From contig CAXXKK010000034.1 in NCBI GenBank assembly GCA_963676845.2, forward strand, positions 1-64,000: a DNA stretch of 64,000 bases. The letters run 5' to 3'. The position numbers were made by a program, and so were the translations under genes. Source of the stretch: G963662675 sp963676845. GTDB lineage: Bacteria; Bacteroidota; Bacteroidia; Bacteroidales; Prolixibacteraceae. The notes beneath the pieces were generated by a model. It was not told the origin of the DNA, made no database searches, and saw only the letters and a list, made by a program, of their open reading frames with translations. Shown in pieces: positions 1 through 8,012 of this stretch. How positions within the stretch are numbered: the first letter of the stretch is position 1; each line of letters begins with the position of its first letter.

Positions 1-109
1 AAAGTAAGATTTCGACCTTCAAAGTGTAAATTTTGTCAATGTGACATTAATGTATTGTTATTCAGTTTGTTGAGTGTTAAATTCTTAGGTGAATAAAAAC
101 ATATTTGCC

Positions 110-316
110 ATGAAAAACATTTCAAGCTTTCTCGTAGGATCTTTATCCTCACTAGGCGTTGCCAATGCAATTCCTGACACTATTCAAATTGCCAGTGACA
201 CTTCCGGTCCACTGGTCGATTCATTTGAAGCTCTAATAAGCCTTATTGGCGGTATTTTATCCGCTTTCCTTGTCGATCTGTTCAAACGTAAAGTGGTTGA
301 CAAGAAACGCAAATAA
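110..316 (+). CDS. Small single-span membrane protein, unknown function
   Basis: About 68 residues from the ATG at 110; an in-frame GTG at 89 would add seven residues but has nothing to favour it. A moderately hydrophobic N-terminus (residues 1-20) is followed by a polar stretch and a second hydrophobic segment (ALISLIGGILSAFLVDLF), and the protein ends in a strongly basic tail (KRKVVDKKRK), which suggests the tail stays in the cytoplasm. I recognise no family. It lies 120 bases upstream of a DUF6266 gene on the same strand. Its size, membrane segment and basic tail resemble small holin-like accessory proteins, but that is only a resemblance. Confidence 0.5.
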   Translation: MKNISSFLVGSLSSLGVANAIPDTIQIASDTSGPLVDSFEALISLIGGILSAFLVDLFKRKVVDKKRK

Positions 317-329
317 GGTGCTCTTTTAA

Positions 330-364
330 CTTTGGTTGTAAGCTAAATTAAACTTAGACCAAAG
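330..364. other. Imperfect inverted repeat between the small membrane gene and the DUF6266 gene
   Basis: CTTTGGTTGTAAG (330-342) pairs with CTTAGACCAAAG (353-364), giving about 11 base pairs with one bulge. No T-run follows directly on the + strand, so it is not a classical terminator. It may be a weak transcript end or processing site. Confidence 0.35.
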
Positions 365-439
365 ATATGTTGAGGGATTTTTTAACCTCTCTGAATTAAT
401 CAATCAATTCAATTTTTTAACCATTCAAATTTTAAAGCC

Positions 440-1070
440 ATGGGAAAAATCAATCAAGGGATTTTAGGCGGTGTATCGGGCACCGTGGGTAATGTAGTTG
501 GAGCTTCCTGGAAAGGGATAGACTACATTCGTATCAAAGCCGACCATTACAACGATGCGAACTCTGAAAAACAGGTTCAGCATCGAGCCAAGTTTTCTGC
601 AGTAGTAGCACTGGCGCAGAGTATCAAACTCAAAATCATTCATCCAATCTGGAACCAAAAAGCCGTTAAGATGTCCGGTTTTAACCTTTTTGTGAAGGAA
701 AACATTGGGGCATATGATGAGGAAGGTAATGTGAGTGATTACAGCCTGTTGAAGTATTCATTGGGGAACGTTCCAAATGCTGATGATCTGGCAATTGCCG
801 ATGATGCAGCTGTTGAGGGTGGAATTAAAGTCACCTGGAGTGATAACTCAGCTGATGAGGGTGCAATGGCCACTGACCAGCTTATGTTGGTTGCAATGGC
901 AGCTGATGGAATCTATGTTGCTGAAAACCGGTGTTGCAAGAAATGCAGAAACTGCAGATGTCCTTCTTCCATTTGGACCAGGTGTTGAGGCAAATGTTTA
1001 TGCATTTTTTAAGAACCCGGAGTTAAATGCATACTCAAATGACCAACATGGGGCTGTAAATGTGTCGTAA
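440..1070 (+). pseudogene. DUF6266 family protein, frame broken once near the 3' end
   Basis: The N-terminus (MGKINQGILGGVSGTVGNVV, then GASWKGIDYIR) is the hallmark of DUF6266, a Bacteroidota-specific family of roughly 210 residues with unknown function. The first frame runs to a TGA at 988 but ends in a Cys/Arg-rich tail unlike the family. The expected ending (TGVARNAETADVLLPFGPG and onward to a TAA at 1068) lies in the +1 frame. The switch point is the A4 run at 924-927; removing one A gives 630 bases, that is 209 residues plus stop, a normal family length. Either a sequencing error or a real frameshift; the error is favoured because four more homopolymer breaks follow within 4 kb. Confidence 0.75.
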
Positions 1071-1103
1071 AAAAGTGCAAAAAAGAGCATTTTTTTGAAG
1101 CAA

Positions 1104-1124
1104 ATGTTCCACCTATGTTCCACC
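1104..1124. repeat. Two direct copies of ATGTTCCACC
   Basis: ATGTTCCACC occurs at 1104-1113 and again at 1115-1124, separated by one base (11-base period). It lies between the DUF6266 gene and a tRNA gene. It could be the remains of a recombinase or regulator binding site, but two copies alone prove nothing. Confidence 0.4.
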
Positions 1125-1135
1125 CATAGGATTTT

Positions 1136-1172
1136 AAAGGTTAGCAGATTTCTGTTGACCTTTAATTTTTTC
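1136..1172 (+). terminator. Rho-independent terminator after the DUF6266 gene
   Basis: AAAGGTTAGCAG (1136-1147) pairs along its whole length, with G-U pairs allowed, with CTGTTGACCTTT (1152-1163). The loop is four bases (ATTT) and AATTTTTTC follows. This is a strong intrinsic terminator for the upstream + strand genes. Confidence 0.8.
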
Positions 1173-1233
1173 ATGCAAATATACTGTTGGCGATATTCGT
1201 GTAAGGCGCAGTAGGATAGGAGTTTATGTAAAT

Positions 1234-1261
1234 AAAAAGAGAAGCAATTTTGCTTCTCTTT
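1234..1261 (-). terminator. Rho-independent terminator of the tRNA-Lys gene
   Basis: AAAGAGAAGCAA (1236-1247) is complementary to TTGCTTCTCTTT (1250-1261). Read on the minus strand the hairpin is followed by a T-run, directly downstream of the tRNA 3' end. Confidence 0.75.
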
Positions 1262-1266
1262 ATGAG

Positions 1267-1339
1267 TGACTCAGCTGGGGTTCGAACCCAGGACCCCATC
1301 CTTAAAAGGGATGTGCTCTACCAGCTGAGCTACTGAGTC
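1267..1339 (-). tRNA. tRNA-Lys (anticodon UUU)
   Basis: On the minus strand the acceptor arm is GACTCAG/CTGAGTC with discriminator A, then TA, a D arm GCTC/GAGC, the anticodon stem CATCC/GGATG with loop CTTTTAA (anticodon TTT), a five-base variable loop and a T arm CTGGG-TTCGAAC-CCCAG. The CCA tail is not encoded (CTC follows). Length is 73 bases. It is preceded by a consensus promoter and followed by a terminator, so it is transcribed alone. Confidence 0.97.
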
Positions 1340-1375
1340 ATCCTCTGTATGTGGCCTTTTTGTTTAAAGGCGCTG

Positions 1376-1406
1376 CAAAACTAGGCTTTTTATGTAGAAA
1401 TACAAA
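1376..1406 (-). promoter_or_regulatory. Consensus Bacteroidota promoter for tRNA-Lys
   Basis: Read on the minus strand: -33 box TTTG (1403-1406), a 19-base spacer, then -7 box TAGTTTTG (1376-1383). This matches TTTG-N19-TAnnTTTG exactly and sits 36 bases upstream of the tRNA 5' end. Confidence 0.75.
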
Positions 1407-1559
1407 AGAAATAATTGTAAAAAAATCACAAAATTGTCAATCTGTTTTGTGTACTTGCTATGACTTCCACAAAATGAGTAAGATATGTGTTTTGCTTTTA
1501 TGTGTTGAACAATACTTGAAATAAGTATTTATCTCCATTCTATTAAAATTTAATCCAAT

Positions 1560-1567
1560 TACATTTG
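1560..1567 (+). promoter_or_regulatory. Possible -7 box for the SLC13 permease gene
   Basis: TACATTTG fits TAnnTTTG and lies 17 bases before the ATG at 1585, implying a very short leader. No TTTG is found at the usual distance upstream, so the call is weak. Confidence 0.35.
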
Positions 1568-1584
1568 TGCTAAAACTAAACGCA

Positions 1585-3392
1585 ATGACTTTTGAAGGCT
1601 ATTTCGTCTTGGCCGTAATCTTTATCATGATTATTGCCCTTATTTATGATTGGATGCGACCTGGGATGTTATTATTCTCTGCATTGGTCGTATTAATGGC
1701 CACAGGAATCGTTGATAGTGAAGAAAGTCTTGCGGGTTTTCAAATAAAGGAATGCTTACTGTTGCAGTTCTCTTTCTTGTGAGTGAAGGGGTGAGGCAAA
1801 CAGGTGCTTTAAATGTTGTGGCTCGTGCTTTTTTGCCAAGGAGGAGACGCAAAATGCCTATTACATTGGCAAAAATACTACTTCCTGTCTCTTTTATTTC
1901 CGCCTTTTTGAATAATACTCCTGTAGTTATCATTTTTGCCCCTATGATTAAAAATTGGGGCTGAGCGGATGAATCTTTCTCCTCAGAAATTTTTAATTCC
2001 TCTTTCTTATGCAACTATTCTGGGAGGGATTTGTACATTGATTGGAACCTCAACAAATCTGGTTGTTCATGGGTTGATGTTGGATAATGGCTTACAGGGG
2101 TTAAATATGTTTGAGCTGGGGAAAGTTGGTATTTGGATTGCACTGGCCGGTTTTATTTACCTTTCATTTATTGGACATAAAATATTACCCGGAGAGAAAA
2201 ATAAAGCCAGAAAAAGAAGCCGGCAGGATTATAAACAATACTTTTTAGACGCGAATCTCCCGTCAAATAGTTCGTTGGTGGGAAAGGAAATTAATAACGG
2301 ACGTTCTCATGATCTTAAAAATGTGATTATTCATTCCATTACAAGAGATGGTAAAAAAATTAATACAAAAAAGGGACGGTTTGTTTTTGAGCAAAATGAT
2401 AAGCTTTTAGTTGCAGTGAAGGCTGAGGATTTGGTGGCTTTGATAACTCATAGACAACTTGAATTTCAAGCCATGAAAGGTTTTGGTCGTTTTTATAAGA
2501 GTACTGATATCAAGCAAATAGAAGCCGTTATTGCTCCTCGTTTCCCTGGAATTAATCAGACCATTGATGAGTTTGACTTTTTAAATCACTACCAGGCAGA
2601 AGCATTGGCAATATATAGAAACGGTGAACCTATTTCAACCAATATTGGATCAGTAAGAATGAAAGATGGAGATAGTCTGGTTCTTCTAACAAATGAAAAC
2701 TTTATTAAAAACTGGGGGGAATCAAAAGCTTTTATCTGACTTCTTTCATAGGTGAAATACCTCCGCCTCGTTATAAAGGACAACGTTTGCTTACGCTATT
2801 GCTGGTTTTATTGATGATTGTTGGAGCAACGGTCGGTCAGTATTTGCCGGAGCTTAATGGTGAAAGACCGGATATGTTCTATTTTGCAGCCATTGTTGCT
2901 GTGTTAATGACCTGGATTAATATTTTGCCCAACCGAAAATATACGAGGGCTATTTCCTGGGATGTGCTCATAACCATTGCTTGTGCATTTGGGCTTAGCA
3001 AGGCCCTGCAAAATTCTGGAGCTGCCGATGCAATTGCAACAACTGCAATAAACTTTTCAAAATCGTTTGGACCGATAGGAGTATTGGTTACGATTTATTT
3101 AATCACTACAATTTTTACTGAAATCATTACCAATAATGCAGCTGCTGCATTAGTTTTTCCAATTGCTTATTCTGCTGCTACTCAAATGCAAGTCGATCCC
3201 AAACCTCTGTTTATTACCATTTGTATTGCGGCGTCGGCCAGTTTTGCAACTCCTATTGGATATCAAACAAACCTTCTGGTTCAAGGTCTTGGTAACTATA
3301 AGTTTACCGATTACACAAAAGTTGGCCTTCCTTTGAATATTCTTGCATTTATCATCTCAATTATTTTAGTCCCAATTATTTGGCCTTTTTAA
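1585..3392 (+). pseudogene. SLC13/DASS-family anion permease (likely sulfate) with two TrkA-C domains, frame broken three times
   Basis: Joined frames give an N-terminal membrane block (residues about 5-210), two RCK/TrkA-C-type domains (about 215-380) and a C-terminal membrane block. The motifs NNTPVVIIFAP and GTSTNLVV in the first half and NNAAAALVFPIA and FATPIGYQTN in the second are the paired signatures of SLC13 carriers. Three breaks all sit in homopolymers: T4 at 1737-1740 (one T short), G4 at 1957-1960 (one G too many) and G6 at 2714-2719 (one G short). Correcting them gives 1809 bases, a 602-residue protein, the normal family length. The position directly before cysD and cysN makes sulfate the likely substrate. 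Start taken at the ATG at 1585; a GTG at 1567 is in frame. True pseudogene decay remains possible, but homopolymer sequencing error explains the pattern better. Confidence 0.8.
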
Positions 3393-3416
3393 AAAGATAA
3401 TAAGAGCTAATACCTA

Positions 3417-3445
3417 TTGTTATTAAACTGAATCGGTTATTTTTG
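3417..3445 (+). promoter_or_regulatory. Promoter of cysDN
   Basis: ATTG with TTG at 3417-3419, 18-base spacer, then TATTTTTG (3438-3445). A second TATTTTTG occurs at 3454-3461 and may be an alternative -7 box. The cysD ATG follows at 3502. Confidence 0.6.
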
Positions 3446-3501
3446 CAGGCGTGTATTTTTGCCACAGGTTTGGCATGATTAAAATTGAAAAGATTTGAAC
3501 T

Positions 3502-4410
3502 ATGAATAAATACAACCTGACGCATCTGCGGGAACTTGAAGCGGAAGCGATTCACATTATTCGGGAAGTAGCTGCTGAGTTCGAGAATCCGGTAATGTTA
3601 TATTCCATTGGAAAAGATTCATCTGTAATGGTCAGGCTGGCCGAAAAAGCCTTTTATCCGGGCAAAGTACCTTTCCCTTTAATGCATATCGATTCAAAAT
3701 GGAAATTTAAGGAGATGATCGATTTCCGTGATAGTTATACCAAAGAAAATAACTGGGACTTGATTGTGCATTATAACAAACAAGGTTTTGAGTCGGGTGT
3801 TGGCCCTTTTACTCATGGAAGTAAGGTGCATACCGATGTGATGAAAACTCAGGCTTTACTTGAAGGATTAAGTAAATACAAGTTTGATGCTGCTTTTGGT
3901 GGAGCCCGTCGTGATGAAGAGAAATCAAGAGCGAAAGAGCGTATTTTTTCATTCCGTGATAAATTCCACCAGTGGGATCCTAAAAATCAACGTCCGGAAC
4001 TTTGGGATATTTATAATGCACGTGTTCATAAAGGAGAATCAATTCGTGTGTTTCCAATTTCAAACTGGACAGAGCTTGATATCTGGCAATATATCCGTTT
4101 AGAAAATATTCCTATTGTTCCTCTTTATTTTGCTAAAGAGCGTCCTGTCGTAAATGTGGATGGAAATCTTATTTTGGTTGATGATGAGCGTATGCCTAAG
4201 GAATTGGCAGAGAAAGCCGAGATGAAAAAAATACGTTTCCGCACATTGGGTTGCTATCCTTTAACGGGAGCAATCGAATCTGAAGCTGATACCATCGAAG
4301 CTATTGTTGAAGAAATGATGACTGTGACTGTTTCAGAAAGAACAACCCGCGTTATCGACTTCGATCAGGAAGCAAGTATGGAACAAAAGAAACGCGAAGG
4401 ATATTTTTAG
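3502..4410 (+). CDS. cysD: Sulfate adenylyltransferase subunit 2 (CysD)
   Basis: 302 residues, the usual CysD length. It is the PP-loop subunit of ATP sulfurylase, making adenosine 5'-phosphosulfate and pyrophosphate from ATP and sulfate in the cytoplasm, driven by GTP hydrolysis in CysN. The PP-loop SIGKDSS is at residues 35-41, and the family segments GGARRDEEKSRAKER, FPISNWTELDIWQYI and RTLGCYPLTGA are all present. It ends 33 bases before the cysN ATG at 4444, so the two are one operon. An SLC13-type permease precedes it. No cysH, cysC or cysQ is present in the window, so the fate of the APS (assimilation or sulfation) cannot be read from context. Confidence 0.96.
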   Translation: MNKYNLTHLRELEAEAIHIIREVAAEFENPVMLYSIGKDSSVMVRLAEKAFYPGKVPFPLMHIDSKWKFKEMIDFRDSYTKENNWDLIVHYNKQGFESGVGPFTHGSKVHTDVMKTQALLEGLSKYKFDAAFGGARRDEEKSRAKERIFSFRDKFHQWDPKNQRPELWDIYNARVHKGESIRVFPISNWTELDIWQYIRLENIPIVPLYFAKERPVVNVDGNLILVDDERMPKELAEKAEMKKIRFRTLGCYPLTGAIESEADTIEAIVEEMMTVTVSERTTRVIDFDQEASMEQKKREGYF

Positions 4411-4443
4411 ATTTTAAGCCATTCAACCAAAAATTAGGAAATG

Positions 4444-6352
4444 ATGGAAAACCCAACACTCGATATAAAAGCATTCCTTGATCAGGATGAAAAAAAAAGA
4501 CTTGTTACGTTTATTAACTGCCGGATCTGTAGATGATGGAAAATCAACATTGATTGGGCGACTTCTTTTTGATAGTAAACGATTGTACGAAGATCAGCTA
4601 TCTGCATTGGAACGTGACAGTAAGCGTGTAGGCCATGCAGGTGAGGACATTGATTATGCCTTGTTGCTTGATGGTTTAAAAGCAGAACGTGAGCAGGGAA
4701 TTACGATTGATGTAGCATATCGTTACTTCTCAACCAACAAGCGTAAATTCATTATTGCAGATACTCCGGGACATGAGCAGTACACGCGTAATATGGTAAC
4801 CGGTGCTTCAACAGCTAACCTGGCAATCATTCTTATTGATGCAACCAAAGGGGTAATTACACAAACTCGTCGTCATACCTTCCTGGTTTCTTTGCTGGGA
4901 ATTAAACATGTGGTGCTGGCTGTAAACAAGATGGATTTGGTTGACTTTGACCAAAAAGTATTTGATGAGATTTGTGAAGACTACAAAAACTTTGTAGCTC
5001 AACTTGATATTCCCGATGTAAACTTTATTCCACTTTCTGCGCTAAAAGGTGACAATGTAGTGGATAAATCAGACCGCATGCCATGGTACAAAGGGCAATC
5101 CATGCTGGATTTCCTGGAGTCGATTCATATTAGTTCCGACAGGAACTTTGACGATATGCGTTATCCTGTCCAGTATGTGTTGAAACCGGATAATGACTTC
5201 CGTGGTTTCTCTGCACGAGTGGCTTCCGGAATCGTTCGTCAGGGTGAAGAGATAATGGTTCTTCCTTCTCGTAAAACATCAAAAATCAAAAGCATAACAA
5301 CTTTTGATGGTGACTTGCAAGAAGCATTTCCGCCTCAGTCGGTAACTGTTACGTTGGAAGATGAAATTGATATTTCCCGTGGAGATATGATTGTTTACCC
5401 AGACAATTTGCCACGTGTTGAACGTCACTTTGAAGCAACTTTGGTTTGGATGGATGAAAAACCAATGGATCCAACAACCCAATTTTTCATCAAGCATGCC
5501 AACAATAATACGAAGGCGAGATTGGATAAAATTCAATATAAAATTGATGTAAACACACTGCAGAAGTCATCGATTGATCATTTTGAGTTAAATGAAATTG
5601 GAAGGGTTGTTTTAACAACGAATAAACCCTTATTCTTCGATCCATATAAGAAAAATAAAAGCACCGGTTCTTTTGTGTTGATTGATCCGGTAACTCACAA
5701 TACGGTTGCTGTAGGAATGATCATTGATCGCTTAAGTTCAGGTGATCTTCCATCGCGAATTACTGATGCCGAACGTGAGCAAATTCATAAAGGATTTGGA
5801 TTGATTGAGGATGAAGCTTATCAGAAACGCTACAATCAAAAAGGAGCTACTCTTTGGGTGAATGGTTTACATGGATCGGGTAAAAATGAAATGGCCTTCT
5901 CTCTTGAAAAACAATTGTTTGAAATGGGAGCAACTGTAGTTATGCTTGATGGAAGTTCTGTTCGTTCCGGTTTATCTAAAGAGTTGGATTATTCTCCTGC
6001 TGATCGTGCCGAACATTTGCGTCGTGTGGCTGAAGTTTGTCGTTTATTGAACAGTCAGGGAATTATTACGATTTGTTCATTTATCTCTCCGGATAAGGAA
6101 ATTCGTGACCAGCTTGCACAAATTATTGGTGAAGATAAATTCCACTTGTTCTACATGGATGCTGATATTGATTTCTGTAAATCAAATAAACCGAAATTTT
6201 ATGCATCTGAGGAAAAGAAATATGTTCCAGGAATTGATATTGCATTTGATGTGCCTGCAAATCCTGCCTTAATTTTAAATCCGAAAGACAATGGAAAAAA
6301 TCCTGAAAAGATTATTGAGTATTGTCGTGAGAATGGAATATTTCCATTGTAG
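4444..6352 (+). CDS. cysN: Sulfate adenylyltransferase subunit 1 with C-terminal APS-kinase-like domain (CysN/NC); start separated by one-base frameshift
   Basis: The GTPase subunit of ATP sulfurylase: EF-Tu-like G domain with GSVDDGKST, DTPGHEQY and NKMD, beta-barrel domains, then an APS-kinase-like domain over roughly the last 165 residues. That tail has an altered P-loop (GLHGSGKNE instead of GxxxxGK[ST]) and DGSSVRSGL where active APS kinases carry DGDNVR, so kinase activity is doubtful; this form is, to my memory, common in Bacteroidota. The natural N-terminus (MENPTLDIKAFLDQDEKK, ATG at 4444) is out of frame with the rest because of an A9 run at 4490-4498. With A8 the gene is 1908 bases, 635 residues. 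As written, translation could restart at the in-frame ATG at 4487, losing only about 15 residues before the G1 motif. Operon partner of cysD; a strong terminator follows. Confidence 0.9.
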
Positions 6353-6380
6353 TTTCAGAACGACATAGAATAATATAGAT

Positions 6381-6417
6381 AAAGTCATCCTGAATTTATT
6401 TCAGGATGACTTTTTTC
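6381..6417 (+). terminator. Terminator after cysN
   Basis: AAAGTCATCCTGAA (6381-6394) and TTCAGGATGACTTT (6400-6413) form a perfect 14-base stem with a five-base loop, followed by more T. The stem resembles half of the palindromic repeat at 35098-35166, so the terminator may have been built from such an element. Confidence 0.8.
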
Positions 6418-6432
6418 TTCCATGTACATATG

Positions 6433-6456
6433 AAAAAAGCAGCCCAAAAGCTGCTT
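6433..6456 (-). terminator. Terminator of the minus-strand thioredoxin/groES operon
   Basis: AAGCAGC (6437-6443) pairs with GCTGCTT (6450-6456); on the minus strand a run of six T follows. It lies 50 bases past the groES stop codon. Confidence 0.7.
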
Positions 6457-6505
6457 AAATGTCAATTTATAATTTGAAAAGATATCTAACTATTTTTGAA
6501 AAGTT

Positions 6506-6793
6506 TTAAATGGCTTCTGTTTCAACGACTTTCGTTAAGATGTCGGTGTAGGGGAGAAGCAAAAACTTTTTCCCGTCAAAATCGATTTCTGTTCCGCTAT
6601 ATTGCTTGTAAAGCACAACATCTCCGGGGACAACTTCAGCATTTTCAATATTGCTGATTGCTACAACTGTCGCTGTTTTTTGTGCTTCTTTGGCTGAGTC
6701 TGGGATGATAATTCCCGAAGCCGTACGCTGCTCACTCTTGTCTTCTTCTATTTCAAGCAGCACATTTTGATTAATCGGTTGTAATTCTTTCAT
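6506..6793 (-). CDS. GroES/Cpn10-family co-chaperonin, solitary copy
   Basis: 95 residues from the ATG at 6793; a longer open frame extends into the upstream gene but is not family-like. It carries the Cpn10 landmarks: the mobile loop EQRTASGIIIPDSAKEAQ that contacts GroEL, VVPGDVVLYKQYSGTEIDFD, and the end LPYTDILTKV. The family caps the GroEL folding chamber in the cytoplasm. No groEL is adjacent; instead it is the last gene of a three-gene minus-strand set with two thioredoxin-fold proteins, 16 bases after the preceding stop. It is therefore probably a second, non-operonic GroES, perhaps tied to redox stress. The family assignment is firm; the special role is inference. Confidence 0.85.
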   Translation of the reverse strand: MKELQPINQNVLLEIEEDKSEQRTASGIIIPDSAKEAQKTATVVAISNIENAEVVPGDVVLYKQYSGTEIDFDGKKFLLLPYTDILTKVVETEAI

Positions 6794-6809
6794 TTTTTTA
6801 TAATTACAG

Positions 6810-7307
6810 TTACTGATCTGATAATAAATATTCGTTGATATAATTAACAAACATGTTTTTTGTTTCTGCATTTGTTCTGGCAATTCCTGCTGTCATTATT
6901 GGTTTTCCTTCCATTGGGATATAGAGAAAAGCAGGAATACTTGAAATACTGAAAACTCCAGCTAATTCACGTTCTTTTTCAGTATCAATTTTATAAACTT
7001 CAATTTTCCCTTCATATTCTTCGGCAACTCCTTCAAGAATTGGAGATGCCGTTTTGCAAGGGCCACACCAGTCGGCATAAAAATCAATAATTACAGGCTT
7101 GTCTCCAAGAAATTTCCATTCCTGAGGATTTTCTTCATAGTTCCAGATTTTTTCTAAAAACTCGGCTTTTGTAATAAGCCTGTCACTTCCTGTTTGGGCA
7201 GAAGTACTCGTTTCTCCTTTACTGTTTGCTGCATTTTCTTCACCTGAAGCACAGCTTGAAAAACTAATTGCTGCAAGTGTTAGAAAGAAAAATAATTTCT
7301 TCATCAT
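6810..7307 (-). CDS. Thioredoxin-domain lipoprotein
   Basis: 165 residues. A lipoprotein signal peptide ends at SFSSC (lipidated Cys19), followed by a polar linker to about residue 40 and a thioredoxin fold with the active site WCGPCK (Cys81, Cys84) and a cis-proline at SISSIPAFLYI. It is probably membrane-anchored outside the cytoplasm and acts as a thiol-disulfide reductase or oxidase there. MM at the start means the ATG at 7304 is an equally good start. It sits between the Trx/Grx hybrid (8 bases upstream) and groES (16 bases downstream), so the three are probably cotranscribed. Confidence 0.88.
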   Translation of the reverse strand: MMKKLFFFLTLAAISFSSCASGEENAANSKGETSTSAQTGSDRLITKAEFLEKIWNYEENPQEWKFLGDKPVIIDFYADWCGPCKTASPILEGVAEEYEGKIEVYKIDTEKERELAGVFSISSIPAFLYIPMEGKPIMTAGIARTNAETKNMFVNYINEYLLSDQ

Positions 7308-7315
7308 ATTTTGTT

Positions 7316-7882
7316 TTAACTTATTTCTAATAATTGATCTATTCTTTTTTTGTCGAATCCAACGATCATATTGCCGTTAATCTCTGTTTGAGGAATACCT
7401 CTCTGTCCGCTTTTCTGAACCATTCGATCTGCTATGTCAGGGTTTGTACTTACATCGAATTCACGAAATTGTACTTGATGTTGTCTTAAATAATTTTTTA
7501 AGGTTGTACACCATGCACAAGTAGGCGATGTGTAAACAACAACCGATTTTTGATTTTTTTGTTTGTCCTGCCCAGTACTATTTACTCCATTTATGATATC
7601 GTGATATACTTTTTCCGATTGAGAACCCTTTACAATATTTCGAAGTTGCTCGTCCTCAAAAACCATAAATGTGGGTACGGAAGTTATTTTATATTCTGGG
7701 TGGATATCACGTACCGTAGATACATCAGCAATGAAAACTTGGTTATTATTACGGTTTTGAACGTTTAAATTTTGCACTGCATTTTCGCTACTGTCTGAAC
7801 CTTTTTTATATAGAAGAACAAATGCTTTCCTGTTTGCCTTTAAAATTTCTTTTAGTTCACTGATTGAGTTTAAGTTCTTCAT
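7316..7882 (-). CDS. Hybrid protein: thioredoxin-like domain lacking CxxC fused to a glutaredoxin domain
   Basis: 188 residues from the ATG at 7882; the open frame continues upstream to 7915 but the extra residues look like translated leader. Residues 1-100 have a thioredoxin-like pattern with the cis-proline motif SVPTFMVF (Pro70), but KKGSDSSEN stands where WCGPC should be, so this half is redox-inactive. Residues 112-188 are a glutaredoxin-like domain of the YruB/NrdH type with TCAWC (Cys122, Cys125), RGIPQTEING and GFDKKRIDQLL. No signal peptide, so cytoplasmic. First gene of the set with the thioredoxin lipoprotein and groES; TATATTTG (7913-7920, minus strand) is a candidate -7 box. Confidence 0.82.
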   Translation of the reverse strand: MKNLNSISELKEILKANRKAFVLLYKKGSDSSENAVQNLNVQNRNNNQVFIADVSTVRDIHPEYKITSVPTFMVFEDEQLRNIVKGSQSEKVYHDIINGVNSTGQDKQKNQKSVVVYTSPTCAWCTTLKNYLRQHQVQFREFDVSTNPDIADRMVQKSGQRGIPQTEINGNMIVGFDKKRIDQLLEIS

Positions 7883-8012
7883 ATTATAAAAATATAAATA
7901 TTTACATATAAACAAATATAAATTTTCAATTATTGTGCCATTTTTTTTGTGTAGAACGCAACCTTTTTTTTAGAAAAGTAGTCTAGAAGAAAACGAATTA
8001 GAAAATTAAGCT

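Noticed and set aside
777..1070. Separate + strand reading frame overlapping the DUF6266 gene
   Set aside because: Only its last third is protein-like, and that part continues the DUF6266 family sequence; it is the same gene after a one-base frame break, not a second gene.
1104..1124. Short direct repeats as a possible CRISPR array
   Set aside because: Only two 10-base copies separated by one base, no spacers and no cas genes.
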